From NCBI RefSeq assembly GCF_025502585.1, contig NZ_CP106679.1, forward strand, positions 849,001-913,000: a DNA stretch of 64,000 nucleotides, given 5' to 3'. Origin of the DNA: Reichenbachiella agarivorans (GTDB lineage Bacteria; Bacteroidota; Bacteroidia; Cytophagales; Cyclobacteriaceae). A program made the translations under genes and the position numbers. Position 1 is the first letter of the stretch. Each line of letters opens with the position of its first letter. Below, in pieces: positions 6,393-14,746 of the stretch. The notes beneath the pieces were generated by a model. The model saw only the letters and a program-made list of their open reading frames with translations. It was not told where the DNA came from and searched no databases.

Positions 6393-8198
6393 TTACTTTT
6401 TGAATTCTTGAACGAACAGTTTTCTTCCTTTCACAATTATATTATGGGTATGTTTCAGGGCTTTTAATGCACTTCCCTTCTTAGTAAATTCTAGAAACCC
6501 GAACCCTCTTCCTCGACCGTTAAAAGGATTCTTCGGTAGACTAATATCTTCTATTTCCCCAAAGCTTTGAAAAGCTTTCTCCATATCATCTTCAGTGGTA
6601 TCGTAATGAATGTTGGTTATATAAATTTTCGCATAGTCAGAAGAGTCTACTTCAAATTTTTCCGTTTCACTACCTTCTTCAGGCATAGTAATCTCATATC
6701 TCGGAACAGCCTTCCTTGAATTTCCATACTTGCGTTTAAGATTGGTAACCCTCGAAGAGGTCAACTTATTCTTCAGTATTCTCTTTCCTCTAAGTGATTC
6801 AATTAACTGTCTAAAAGCATCTTCACTCACTATTCCTACTTGGTCAAAGATTTCCCTAGTACTCACTAGCCTTGAGTTAAGCCCTAACCTTACGACTGTT
6901 TTTTCCTCTCTACTAAGATTTAAAGGTTCAAATTGTTCTAACCAAAGTTTCTCTTCTTTGGTATACACGTGCTTGTAAAATAGTGTTATTGCAAATGTCT
7001 TATTTGCCGATTCAAGTGAAGGCTTTACTAAATCATTTTGAGACATAAGTTCAAAAATCCTTCTAATTCCTTCCCCAAGTTCTCTGATATACCCAAATTC
7101 TCTTAGTACACGGGCGATGTATGTATTTCTTGATTGATGAGAGCCTTTTAATTCTTCTAGATCTTTAATTGTAATTGAGGAAAGGAGTTCACCTGGATTG
7201 CTTATAGTAAGTCGGTCATCATAAATTTTCACTTCAATTCCTCTTCCTTCAGCACTATAATCTCTATGGGTAATTGCATTTATAAGTGCCTCTCTACAGG
7301 CAGTTTCAGGGTATAGAATCTGCGTTCTAAATAGTGCGTCTTTCGAAAATCTCGTTTCTGTTAAATGTGGTCTAAGTAATTCCCAACTACGATCAACCAA
7401 CTGGAAAACATTTCCGCTCGCTTCGCCTACTTCTTGAACATTAAATTCTGAACCGACCTTCTCTTCAGTTCCTTTTATCTTTAAAATTCTTACTTGAATA
7501 CGTGGATGCCATTTTTGGGCATCTTTAGCAAACAGTAATGTTGCAGCTTTCCTTAGCTTCAATCTGTCGCCATCAAACTCTGCTAGCTCTAGATATTGAA
7601 GGAATTTCTCTGGTGATATTGTTTTGAATATATTCTGAGAAACTTCATTGATTAAAGAAATATCCAAGTCACTTACTTTAGCTGCATCAATAAAGTGACG
7701 ATCGTACTCTCTAGAAATTTCTTCATCTCTTTCTAGTCGAATTAAGTCAGCTGAAGTTGGTTCTGATTCTCGGTCTTTTCTTTGAAAGCATTCTCCTTTT
7801 GAGGTTTGGTGAATGTATTTCGTGCCTTTGTCTACGGAAAAATAGGCTACTTTCTTCGAGTTGATTTCAACAATAGTAGCTCTTTTAACTGGGACAGGAG
7901 TTTCTTTTAGAATGTTGTTTTTTGCAGAATCTAATATCAATTGAACAGCATTCTGATTATGTGGAATTCCTAGAATTTGGTTATCGTCTTCTATTCCAAC
8001 GAATAGTTCGCCTCCATCTGCGTTTGCAAACGCAACTAGGGTTTTTGCTACATCGTAGCATATCTCTTTTACATCTCGAGGGGTCTTGTTGTCAGGTGGA
8101 CCTTCAAGCGCACTTTTAAATTCTCGATAATAGCTTTCACCTATTTCGGTGGCTAATTCAATTCGCTCTTTTAGTTTTAATATTTCCTCAGTATCCAT
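6393..8198 (-). CDS. AlbA_2 (Schlafen-like) / GHKL-type ATPase / RRM fusion protein
   Basis: About 601 aa from MDTEEILKLK; the frame extends 16 codons upstream but those codons fall in attC-like site A5 and are not family-like. Residues about 20-150 form an AlbA_2/Schlafen-type nucleic-acid-binding domain (ESYYREFKSA, VAKTLVAFANADGGELFVGIED). Residues about 290-400 resemble the HATPase_c_4 domain of RecG-like regulators (CREALINAITHRDYS, ISNPGELLSSIT, RELGEGIRRIFELM). A winged-helix-like stretch follows (about 425-500). The C-terminal 80 residues are an RNA recognition motif, with RNP2-like IYITNIHY and RNP1-like RGFGFLEF. AlbA_2 plus ATPase is a common pairing in regulators and defence proteins; the appended RRM is unusual. 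Likely binds RNA or DNA. First gene of block A. Confidence 0.8.
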   Translation of the reverse strand: MDTEEILKLKERIELATEIGESYYREFKSALEGPPDNKTPRDVKEICYDVAKTLVAFANADGGELFVGIEDDNQILGIPHNQNAVQLILDSAKNNILKETPVPVKRATIVEINSKKVAYFSVDKGTKYIHQTSKGECFQRKDRESEPTSADLIRLERDEEISREYDRHFIDAAKVSDLDISLINEVSQNIFKTISPEKFLQYLELAEFDGDRLKLRKAATLLFAKDAQKWHPRIQVRILKIKGTEEKVGSEFNVQEVGEASGNVFQLVDRSWELLRPHLTETRFSKDALFRTQILYPETACREALINAITHRDYSAEGRGIEVKIYDDRLTISNPGELLSSITIKDLEELKGSHQSRNTYIARVLREFGYIRELGEGIRRIFELMSQNDLVKPSLESANKTFAITLFYKHVYTKEEKLWLEQFEPLNLSREEKTVVRLGLNSRLVSTREIFDQVGIVSEDAFRQLIESLRGKRILKNKLTSSRVTNLKRKYGNSRKAVPRYEITMPEEGSETEKFEVDSSDYAKIYITNIHYDTTEDDMEKAFQSFGEIEDISLPKNPFNGRGRGFGFLEFTKKGSALKALKHTHNIIVKGRKLFVQEFKK

Positions 8199-8209
8199 TT
8201 CGCTAATTC

Positions 8210-8258
8210 TCCACAACAATTGAGCATGCGGACAAAAGTTCCGCATACTTGCCTTATA
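8210..8258 (-). repeat. Short attC-like hairpin, site A5 (upstream end of block A)
   Basis: Minus strand: ATAAGGCAAGTATGCGGAAC, loop, GTCCGCATGCTCAATTGTTGTGGAG. The arms ATGCGGA/TCCGCAT enclose a tiny loop, so the site is only about 50 bp. The outer end GTTGTGG is the same core as in sites A1, A3 and B5. It precedes the AlbA_2/RRM gene by about 12 bp. A near copy is at 29776-29828, at the upstream end of block B. Confidence 0.65.
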
Positions 8259-8524
8259 TCTTTTTTACAGTGCACTATATTTTTCTACGTAGTGCAATAC
8301 TCAAAACACTCCGACCATCTAAATCAGAAGTACCGAATACCTTGACTTGATCAGCATAGCAAAATACATCCTCTCCCGTCATAGCGACAAACTTTTCCCT
8401 CTCTAATACCGCAAACCACCCAAAAAATACCCAAATATAGGGATGGCGGCAAAGCTGAGGATTGAATAACTTGACCTATATGAAACCAACCAGTTATATA
8501 CTTCATAGCTATCCCATTGGCTAT

Positions 8525-8790
8525 GTCGCTCCCAGCTACGGGAGCAGATTGTACCTCCTCGCAAAGTCGCTACAAGTCGCAGGAACAGATCGTACCCATA
8601 CTACAGGCTGCCACAATCTGCAGGAGCAAATCGTACGAGTACGACGGGTCGCTGCAAGCTGCAAGAACACATCGTACCAGTACAAAACGTCGCTACAAGC
8701 TGCGACCACAGACCGTAGCAGTACGCAGGGTTGCTGCAAGCTGCAAGGGCAGATCGTAGCAATACCCAAACCTGCTGCTACCATCGCTAG
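8525..8790. repeat. 41-bp tandem repeat array, six copies plus a partial
   Basis: Units begin at 8525, 8566, 8607, 8648, 8689, 8730 and (partial) 8771, an exact 41-bp step. The consensus is roughly GTCGCTACAAGCTGCARGA followed by ACAGATCGTACCAGTACnnnnn; copies are diverged but the period never slips. Because 41 is not a multiple of three the reading frame rotates from unit to unit, so the overlapping open frames here are probably not genes. The array is markedly more GC-rich than its flanks. The rest of 8259-8841 contains a small hairpin (8271-8296) and no gene. Confidence 0.85.
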
Positions 8791-8841
8791 AAAATGAACA
8801 TACTATTTTTAAATAAATTAATCACATAAACTAACTAAACT

Positions 8842-9365
8842 ATGATCAATGGAATCGCAATCACTAGGTTACGCAACAGCGAGTTTTCCCAACTGAACAG
8901 CGACGTATTGGCACTGATCCAGCGCAACGACCCTGCTGCCCTGAAGGTAGAAGAGGCTTACAACCTGCTGAAAGCCGAAAATGATGAACTCACCGTCCTA
9001 CTCAACCCAGACAAAGGCAGCGCCCTAACCGCGCTGCTGGAAGCTGCCGATGACCGTCGTGACCATGCCGTCACAGGCATCAATCTGGTGGTGTCGGGTT
9101 ATGTCAATCATTTTGACCAGGCTACCCGTGGGCATGCACTCGCTCTACTGCGCAATCTGGGGCAATATGGCAGTGGGAACCTCGCTAGAGCAAACTACCA
9201 GAGTGAGACGGCTGGCATCAGCAGCATGCTGACCGACTGGACTACCAAGCCCGAACTGGCGGCTGCCATCACGGCACTGCACCTAGACGACTGGAAAGAG
9301 GAACTGCCCTGGCCAACAAGGAGTTCAACGATCTCTATCTGTCCCGCACCGAGGAGGTCTGCTTG
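8842..9365 (+). pseudogene. DUF6261-like gene, frameshifted and truncated
   Basis: The first about 153 residues (MINGIAITRLRNSEFSQL ... ALHLDDWKEEL) look like a normal helical protein resembling the Bacteroidota DUF6261 family, which is usually 220-250 aa; family assignment is moderately sure. After GAACTG near 9310 the frame gives nonsense, but shifting by one base restores LANKEFNDLYLSRTEEV, a sensible continuation with few rare features. Right after that (9361) the sequence turns into REP-like copy 2, so the 3' third is missing. It is GC-rich compared with its neighbours and follows the 41-bp array. Best read as a decayed gene whose end was lost at the REP-like element. Confidence 0.7.
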
Positions 9366-9469
9366 AGCGTGTGATGCGTTCTTAATCTTATTTGGCACCT
9401 GAGATGCGGTACAGCCAATTATCCGCATTACAAATGCTCACTATCTTCATCTTCTAGAATAGCTCAGTC
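9361..9469. repeat. REP-like multi-hairpin element, copy 2
   Basis: Second copy of the 6063-6177 element, same orientation, differing by a small deletion in the first mini-palindrome and a few substitutions, ending with CTTCTAGAATAGCTCAGTC. It replaces the end of the DUF6261-like gene. The first palindrome is broken here (only TGTGATGC of it remains), the other two are intact. Confidence 0.65.
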
Positions 9470-9553
9470 CGCTCTCTGATTCGTTTTGAAATTTACCCTT
9501 CGCCTTGTCGTAGTTCTATATTTTGGATTGTATTGGGGTGCTTATTCTGAATC

Positions 9554-9925
9554 TTACCTGTGTTGGTCGATCAGGATATGGTTGCCATCAGGGTCGGTCA
9601 AGGTGATGTGTGCTGGGCCAGAGGATGTTTCATCAGCTTCGGCAGTCAGTTCTATACCACATTTTTTGAGGTGGTTTTGTATCGCGCGTACATCGTCATA
9701 CTCTTCTAGTTCTTGTGCACTGCCGTCCCATCCAGGGTTGAAGGTGATGATGTTGTCCTCAAACATCCCCTGAAAAAGGCCAATGACGGCATTTTCATTT
9801 TTGAGAACCACCCAGTTTTGGTCGATGTTTCCCCCCTTGTAGACAAAGCCTAGGTTCTCATAGAATGCTTTTGACTTATGGATGTCTTTGACTGCAAGAC
9901 TGATCGAAAATGCTCCTAATTTCAT
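9554..9925 (-). CDS. VOC superfamily (glyoxalase/bleomycin-resistance-like) protein
   Basis: 123 aa with the paired beta-alpha-beta-beta-beta fold pattern of vicinal oxygen chelate proteins: FSISLAVKDIHKSKAFYENLGF at the N-terminus and AHITLTDPDGNHILIDQHR at the C-terminus. Members are metal-dependent lyases or isomerases, or antibiotic-binding proteins; the ligand set here is incomplete (no clear first His), so catalysis is uncertain. Single gene, no obvious operon partner. Confidence 0.85.
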   Translation of the reverse strand: MKLGAFSISLAVKDIHKSKAFYENLGFVYKGGNIDQNWVVLKNENAVIGLFQGMFEDNIITFNPGWDGSAQELEEYDDVRAIQNHLKKCGIELTAEADETSSGPAHITLTDPDGNHILIDQHR

Positions 9926-10085
9926 GTTATTCCAGTTTAGTGTTCTGTTCTAGGTTTTGTAGCCATAGCAGATGACCTACAGCTATCCTATAAAGATACG
10001 CACTGAGTCGTATAGTTACATTTTTTTTGGAATGTTATGAGTGATGAGGATCTATGGATCGGCATTTTCTCCACAGGTAGCATAC

Positions 10086-10415
10086 TCACTGGTCAAGAGT
10101 TCTGGAGGCGGGGGCGTTGATTCGGGAGAGGCTGCAGCGATTCTCATGGAGTTCGGATATGCAGACGTACTTATAGGCTCGTCCGGCCTTGTCTTGGCAG
10201 TCGTATCCTGTAGCTCCTCCGGTATCTGTCTCACGGCAAAACCAGCCACCTGTCTCCTTCATATTGGCCAGTTCGCAGTGGAATCTATCGATAGTCACCT
10301 CTACCTCATCTATGTAATATTTGGTGACAGTATCCTGCTCCATCGCCAGGGCACTGATGGATGTAGCACCGAGCACTATTATGAAAACCCAAAAAGCTTT
10401 AATTGCCTCAATCAT
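10086..10415 (-). CDS. Small secreted protein of unknown function
   Basis: About 109 aa from MIEAIKAFWVFIIVLG, giving a hydrophobic signal peptide ending near ISALAM. The mature part has four or five cysteines (FHCEL, WFCRE, YDCQD, YVCIS, NRCSL), consistent with a disulfide-bonded periplasmic or secreted protein. No family recognised. Next to the MORN-repeat protein gene on the same strand (73 bp gap to its stop), but no functional link is evident. Confidence 0.55.
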   Translation of the reverse strand: MIEAIKAFWVFIIVLGATSISALAMEQDTVTKYYIDEVEVTIDRFHCELANMKETGGWFCRETDTGGATGYDCQDKAGRAYKYVCISELHENRCSLSRINAPASRTLDQ

Positions 10416-10487
10416 CCTTATTGATATGTAGAAATAATCGCACATCTACGATATGAAATCTAATAAACTGCTAATCTCTCAGCTATC

Positions 10488-11753
10488 TCAAAAATCCTTC
10501 TCCAAGATAATCTTGCCGCGCTGATTGTAGTAGATCCATGTGCCGGTGGGTTCGTTGTCCTTGAACTCACCGGTAGACTCTAGGTTGCCATTGTCAAAGT
10601 AGTATTTGGCCACTCCCTCGGCATAGCCACCGACGAAGTTCTCTTCTGACTTCAACACACCGCTGGGGTAGTAGGCATAGCGGATGCCATTGCCTTGTTT
10701 GAGTGTCCCCTTGGGTAGTGCATCACCCTTGGCTGTAAAAAACTCACTGACTTCCATCAGGTGACCGAAGGCCCAGTTTTCATCCTGCAAGAGCTGGCCG
10801 TTTTCATAAAACCGACCCCAAAGGCCATTTTTCAAATCCAGATGAAAGCTCCCTATCGATTTGAGTTTTCCGCTCTGATAATACTCCATCCACTGGCCGT
10901 TTTTTTGATCATTGAGGAAATCCCCTTCTAGCTCCAAAGCGCCCGATGGATAAAAATACTTCCAGTGTCCGTGCTTCAGGTCATTTTTATAGCTTCCCAT
11001 CGAGTAGACTGTGTTGTTTTCGGTCATATTGATCCAGACATCGTCTTTCTGTCCAGACACGAATTTGCCCTTGGCACTCAGGTTGCCATTCTCAAAATAT
11101 TCCTCATAGGCACCATTGAGCACACCATATTTGTAATGCGACTTGACTGCTACCCCACCGTTTTTATAATACTCCACACGCTCACCACTCAGGTAGCCAT
11201 TGAGGTAATTTTCTTTGATAGACACTTTGCCATTGCTATGATAGTAGTACCACTCTCCCATCGAGATGCCCTTCTTGTACATCTGAATGAAGTTCTTGAG
11301 GCCATAGGGACTGTACTCGATCCAGATGCTATCCTTCTTGCCCTGGTCATAGTAGCCCGTCAGTGCAGGACTACCTGCAGGGTAATACTCGATGTAGCGA
11401 CCGTCTAGGATATTGGATTCGTAGAATGTCTCCAAAATCACCGCTCCGGCATCATCAAAGACCACATAGGGACCGTTTTTTTCCCCATTGCGAAGAGATA
11501 CCCTTTCGGTCGCTTGATTGTTTTTGTAGAGAAACCAAGTACTATCAGGAGTACCATCTACAAAATAACCACTGGCAACATAGTTTTTCTGGGCATCTCT
11601 ATAGACCCATAGCCCTTGTTTGAACCCATTCATTTTTTTACCCGAACGGACGAGGGTAGAGTCTTTGATTATATCCAGATAAAAATCTTGAGAATAAGCA
11701 GTGTGAGCCAGAAAAATAAGTGCCAATATCGTGACACGACGTAGGATATGCAT
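10488..11753 (-). CDS. Secreted MORN-repeat (YwqK-like) protein
   Basis: 421 aa with a signal peptide (hydrophobic stretch ending AHTAYS) and about 16 consecutive repeats of roughly 23 residues of the form G.W.YY...GKL...G.Y..G...G, the MORN_2 motif seen in YwqK-family proteins. Such repeats form extended beta-hairpin stacks; in Bacteroidota these secreted proteins are annotated as antitoxin-like by homology to YwqK, but no toxin gene is next to it. Function is therefore unknown; a surface or periplasmic scaffold is an inference. Confidence 0.8.
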   Translation of the reverse strand: MHILRRVTILALIFLAHTAYSQDFYLDIIKDSTLVRSGKKMNGFKQGLWVYRDAQKNYVASGYFVDGTPDSTWFLYKNNQATERVSLRNGEKNGPYVVFDDAGAVILETFYESNILDGRYIEYYPAGSPALTGYYDQGKKDSIWIEYSPYGLKNFIQMYKKGISMGEWYYYHSNGKVSIKENYLNGYLSGERVEYYKNGGVAVKSHYKYGVLNGAYEEYFENGNLSAKGKFVSGQKDDVWINMTENNTVYSMGSYKNDLKHGHWKYFYPSGALELEGDFLNDQKNGQWMEYYQSGKLKSIGSFHLDLKNGLWGRFYENGQLLQDENWAFGHLMEVSEFFTAKGDALPKGTLKQGNGIRYAYYPSGVLKSEENFVGGYAEGVAKYYFDNGNLESTGEFKDNEPTGTWIYYNQRGKIILEKDF

Positions 11754-11816
11754 ACTGTCAATAAATTTTTATGAGTTTACGCAAAAACGATGCTAAAGCA
11801 TACAAAAATTTAAATT

Positions 11817-12827
11817 TTACCATCGAATCAATGCAGAAGCCCAAGTAAAACCACTGCCAAAGGCCGCCAGACAAAGCAAATCACCAGATTTGACTTTGCC
11901 TTGTTCCACAGCCTCACTGAGCGCTAGTGGAATCGAGGCAGCAGTAGTATTACCATATTTTTGAATGTTGTTGAAAACACGATCATCGCTGAGATTCATC
12001 TGCTTTTGGATGAACTGACTGATCCTCAGGTTGGCCTGGTGCGGGATCAATAGGTCAATCTGATCAGCACTACAATGATTGGCTTCCAAGGCTTCGTTGA
12101 TTACTTCTTGGAAGCGTACGACAGCATTTTTGAATACAAAGTTGCCATTCATGTACGGATAGTATCGAATGTCTTCGGGATCATTTCTCTCGATGTAGTT
12201 GGGGATCCAATCAGTAGTCGCTGGGGCGATCAAAGCCAACTCCTCAGCAAACTGTCCTTCGGCGTGCAAGTGTGTCGACAGCACTCCTTTGTCCTTGTCA
12301 TTGGTAGCTTGCATCACAATAGCTCCAGCACCATCTCCGAAGATCACAGAGACCCCTCTGCCACGAGTGGTCATATCCAGTCCTCCACTGTGCACTTCGC
12401 TACCCACGACCAAAATGGTCTTGTACATACCCGTCTTGATGAACTGATCTGCCACAGATAGGGAGTAAATAAATCCTGAACATTGGTTTCGAACATCCAA
12501 AGCTCCTATCTCCTTTTTAAACCCCAGTTGCTTTTGCAACATCACCCCAGGACCAGGGAAATAATAGTCCGGACTCAATGTAGCAAAGATGATAAAATCA
12601 ATTTCATCCACAGTGACCCCAGCTTTTTGGATGGCCATCTGAGAAGCCTTGGCTCCCATGGTAGAGGTGGTGTCTTCACCACCCGGGACAATATGCCTTC
12701 TTTCTTTGATCCCCGTTCTTTCTTGAATCCAAGCATCATTGGTATCCATGAGTGCTTCCAAATCAGCATTCTTCACAACATTCGCTGGCACATAATGCCC
12801 CGTACCAATTATTCTTGCTTGCTTCAT
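11817..12827 (-). CDS. fabH: Beta-ketoacyl-ACP synthase III
   Basis: Condenses acetyl-CoA (or a branched acyl-CoA) with malonyl-ACP to start fatty acid synthesis in the cytosol. 336 aa, family-typical. The catalytic triad is visible: Cys116 in DVRNQCSGFIYSL, His263 in IPHQANLRI, Asn293 in KYGNTTAASIP. The usual N-terminal GTGHYVP and C-terminal LLCLAAFGSGFTWASALIRW motifs are present. Bacteroidota often have several KAS III paralogues, so the symbol is by family rather than proven role. No pls or fab genes adjoin it; the upstream neighbour on the same strand is the degenerate SRAP gene. Confidence 0.9.
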   Translation of the reverse strand: MKQARIIGTGHYVPANVVKNADLEALMDTNDAWIQERTGIKERRHIVPGGEDTTSTMGAKASQMAIQKAGVTVDEIDFIIFATLSPDYYFPGPGVMLQKQLGFKKEIGALDVRNQCSGFIYSLSVADQFIKTGMYKTILVVGSEVHSGGLDMTTRGRGVSVIFGDGAGAIVMQATNDKDKGVLSTHLHAEGQFAEELALIAPATTDWIPNYIERNDPEDIRYYPYMNGNFVFKNAVVRFQEVINEALEANHCSADQIDLLIPHQANLRISQFIQKQMNLSDDRVFNNIQKYGNTTAASIPLALSEAVEQGKVKSGDLLCLAAFGSGFTWASALIRW

Positions 12828-12899
12828 GTCAGTATTTTTTAGTCTTTCATTTCCTAGGTCTGTATTAATTTAGGTCAGAAACCCAAATTAATCAAACTG

Positions 12900-13601
12900 T
12901 CATTCGAAAAGCGTGTAGTTCCCCAGTTGATCCACCTGCGCCTGTGGTTTGATCAGGTCAGCAGAGTTGTTGGTCACTACACTGATGTGTGGAGAGACAG
13001 GGTGATTGGTCAGTTTGAGGATTTCGCTGCGGTTATTTAATATCGCCAATAGCTCTTCATCCGAGCTGTAGTCATCCAGCCATTTGGCCTCCATGTCTTG
13101 CGGCAGTACGGCAGGCATAGTATCCCCATATTCGCTGATCCCAGAGTAATTTTTCACCTCGATGATCTTGAAGGTATAATTTGTTTTGCCATCCATGTCT
13201 TCATATTCCTCCCAGATACCAGGCAGGCTGATCAGTGCCTCATGGGGTGAATAAAAATAATGAGGTGTCATTCTTTTCTTGCTGTATTGCTTCCACTGAT
13301 AAAATCCATTGACAGGGATGATGCAGCGTCTCTTAGACAGTGCGGTTTTCAGTGTCGTACTTTTTGACAGTTGATCCAATGGAGCCGCCAACAATTTGGG
13401 AGAAATACTTTTATTGTTGGACCATTGCTTGTTGGTACCCCAGTAGAAGAAAGAGATTCCCTTCTTGGCCTTGTTGGCGATGACGGGCAGCTGCTGAGCA
13501 GGCGATGCGTTGTAATTAGGAACAGTAAATTCCTCTCCAACCAAACCAAACCGCTTGTTGATGTCCTTAAAATCTGAATATATAGCGTATCTATCGATCA
13601 T
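12900..13601 (-). CDS. SRAP (YedK/HMCES) domain protein lacking the catalytic residues
   Basis: 233 aa. The fold markers of SOS-response-associated peptidase/abasic-site crosslinking proteins are clear: YNASPAQQLPVI, KRRCIIPVNGFYQW and MPAVLP. But each active-site position differs from the family: the N-terminal MCGRY is MIDRY (Cys2 lost), the NARxE motif reads AAPLD (Asn lost), the FYEW Glu is Gln, and the IHDRMP His is replaced (EYGDTMP). Normal SRAP proteins crosslink to abasic sites through Cys2, so this copy should not. The start at 13601 overlaps the yheT stop by 11 bp, suggesting translational coupling; a longer frame exists but would lie inside yheT. Confidence 0.8.
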   Translation of the reverse strand: MIDRYAIYSDFKDINKRFGLVGEEFTVPNYNASPAQQLPVIANKAKKGISFFYWGTNKQWSNNKSISPKLLAAPLDQLSKSTTLKTALSKRRCIIPVNGFYQWKQYSKKRMTPHYFYSPHEALISLPGIWEEYEDMDGKTNYTFKIIEVKNYSGISEYGDTMPAVLPQDMEAKWLDDYSSDEELLAILNNRSEILKLTNHPVSPHISVVTNNSADLIKPQAQVDQLGNYTLFE

Positions 13602-14562
13602 GTATTTGCTGCGAAATAAAGTCAAATGCTCTTTGCTCAGACCAATAGACTCCACGAGTACCTACGGAACTAAACCCCACATGACCTCCAAATTTAGGCA
13701 TCTCGAAATAAACATCATCTGATGTGACGAAATTTGTTGTATCAAAACACGAGGTGGATAGAAATGGATCATTGAGTGCATTGACCACTAGCGTAGGGAT
13801 TTTGATTCCATGGATGAATTCCCGGGAGCTGCAGCGTGCATAATAATTGTCCGCCGTCCCAAAACCATGAATGGGCGCAGTGAGATAATTGTCAAACTCA
13901 TAGACACTTTTGGACTGCTCGATTTTGGCCATATCAACCATGTCCTTGATCAAATCACTTTTGCAGCGCACTTTTTCTTTCAGGGATTTTAAGAATCTTT
14001 TGGAATAAAGCACATTGTGCCTCTTGTCAATCTCTCGTGCACATCCTGCTAGGTCTAAAGGAACAGAAAAAACAGCCGCTGCTGTGACTCTGGCATCCTG
14101 TTCATATTCGCCTAGAAACTTCAAGGTCAGATTGCCTCCCAAACTAAACCCCGACAGTGCTACTTCCTTAAAATCCTGTTGTAGCACATAAGAAACCACT
14201 TCGTGCAAATCAGATGTCGCTCCACTGTGATAAAATTTCGGCTGGCGATTGGGCTCACCGCTACAGCCTCGATAGTTCCATGCGATCACATCCCAGCCCT
14301 CCGCAAAAAACTTGTTGACCATCCCCAATATATATGGTCGCTGGCTATCCCCTTCGAGCCCGTGGGACAAGATCAAGACCTTGTCAGCATTGTTTTTGTA
14401 CCAGTCCAAATCCAAGAAATCATCGTCTGTCGTCTCGATCCTGACCCGTGATTTCACCTTGGGTCCGCTGATCCTACGCAGCGTGCTAGGTACAATTGTT
14501 TCCAAATGTCTACTGAACAACCAAGACGGACGTAGGTAAGTTGAATTTGAAATTAGTGGCAT
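13591..14562 (-). CDS. yheT: YheT-family alpha/beta hydrolase
   Basis: 323 aa. Alpha/beta hydrolase fold with the nucleophile elbow GFSLGGNL, oxyanion strand LSHGLEGDSQRPYILG, and the C-terminal GGHVGF segment carrying the catalytic His; the Asp is likely in VVNALNDPF. YheT/ABHD1-3-type esterases act on medium-chain esters or lipids; the true substrate is unknown. Length and motif spacing are typical. Divergent from pdhC with 184 bp between. The 3' end overlaps the SRAP-like gene. Confidence 0.88.
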   Translation of the reverse strand: MPLISNSTYLRPSWLFSRHLETIVPSTLRRISGPKVKSRVRIETTDDDFLDLDWYKNNADKVLILSHGLEGDSQRPYILGMVNKFFAEGWDVIAWNYRGCSGEPNRQPKFYHSGATSDLHEVVSYVLQQDFKEVALSGFSLGGNLTLKFLGEYEQDARVTAAAVFSVPLDLAGCAREIDKRHNVLYSKRFLKSLKEKVRCKSDLIKDMVDMAKIEQSKSVYEFDNYLTAPIHGFGTADNYYARCSSREFIHGIKIPTLVVNALNDPFLSTSCFDTTNFVTSDDVYFEMPKFGGHVGFSSVGTRGVYWSEQRAFDFISQQIHDR

Positions 14563-14687
14563 TTGAAAAAACTACTTAAATGTGAGCCTCAAATTTAGGA
14601 ATTTTGAAATATCTAGAGCATTCATTTCAAAAAGTAGCCAAAGTAGGAATATCCTTGATGACAAATCCAATTTTAGGTCAGGATATA

Positions 14688-14719
14688 TTTGAATTAAGTT
14701 GCTTTTAAGCCTAATTTAG
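14688..14719 (+). promoter_or_regulatory. Candidate Bacteroidota promoter for pdhC
   Basis: TTTG at 14688-14691 and TAATTTAG at 14712-14719, separated by 20 bp, fit the -33 TTTG / -7 TAnnTTTG promoter of Bacteroidota sigma-A apart from one base in the -7 element. It lies about 30 bp upstream of the pdhC start. Confidence 0.4.
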
Positions 14720-14746
14720 CGCCTCGATTTTTAACTAATCAAAAAC

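Noticed and set aside
2061-8258. CRISPR array
   Set aside because: The repeats in block A are inverted pairs of 30 bp arms separated by genes, not short direct repeats with unique spacers.
8462-8797. 111-codon plus-strand frame across the 41-bp array, and others overlapping it
   Set aside because: The 41-bp period rotates frame, so any open frame is an artefact of the repeat; no start context or homology.
10488-11753. Toxin-antitoxin locus
   Set aside because: Only the MORN-repeat protein is present; no toxin gene adjoins it, so the antitoxin label is not supported.
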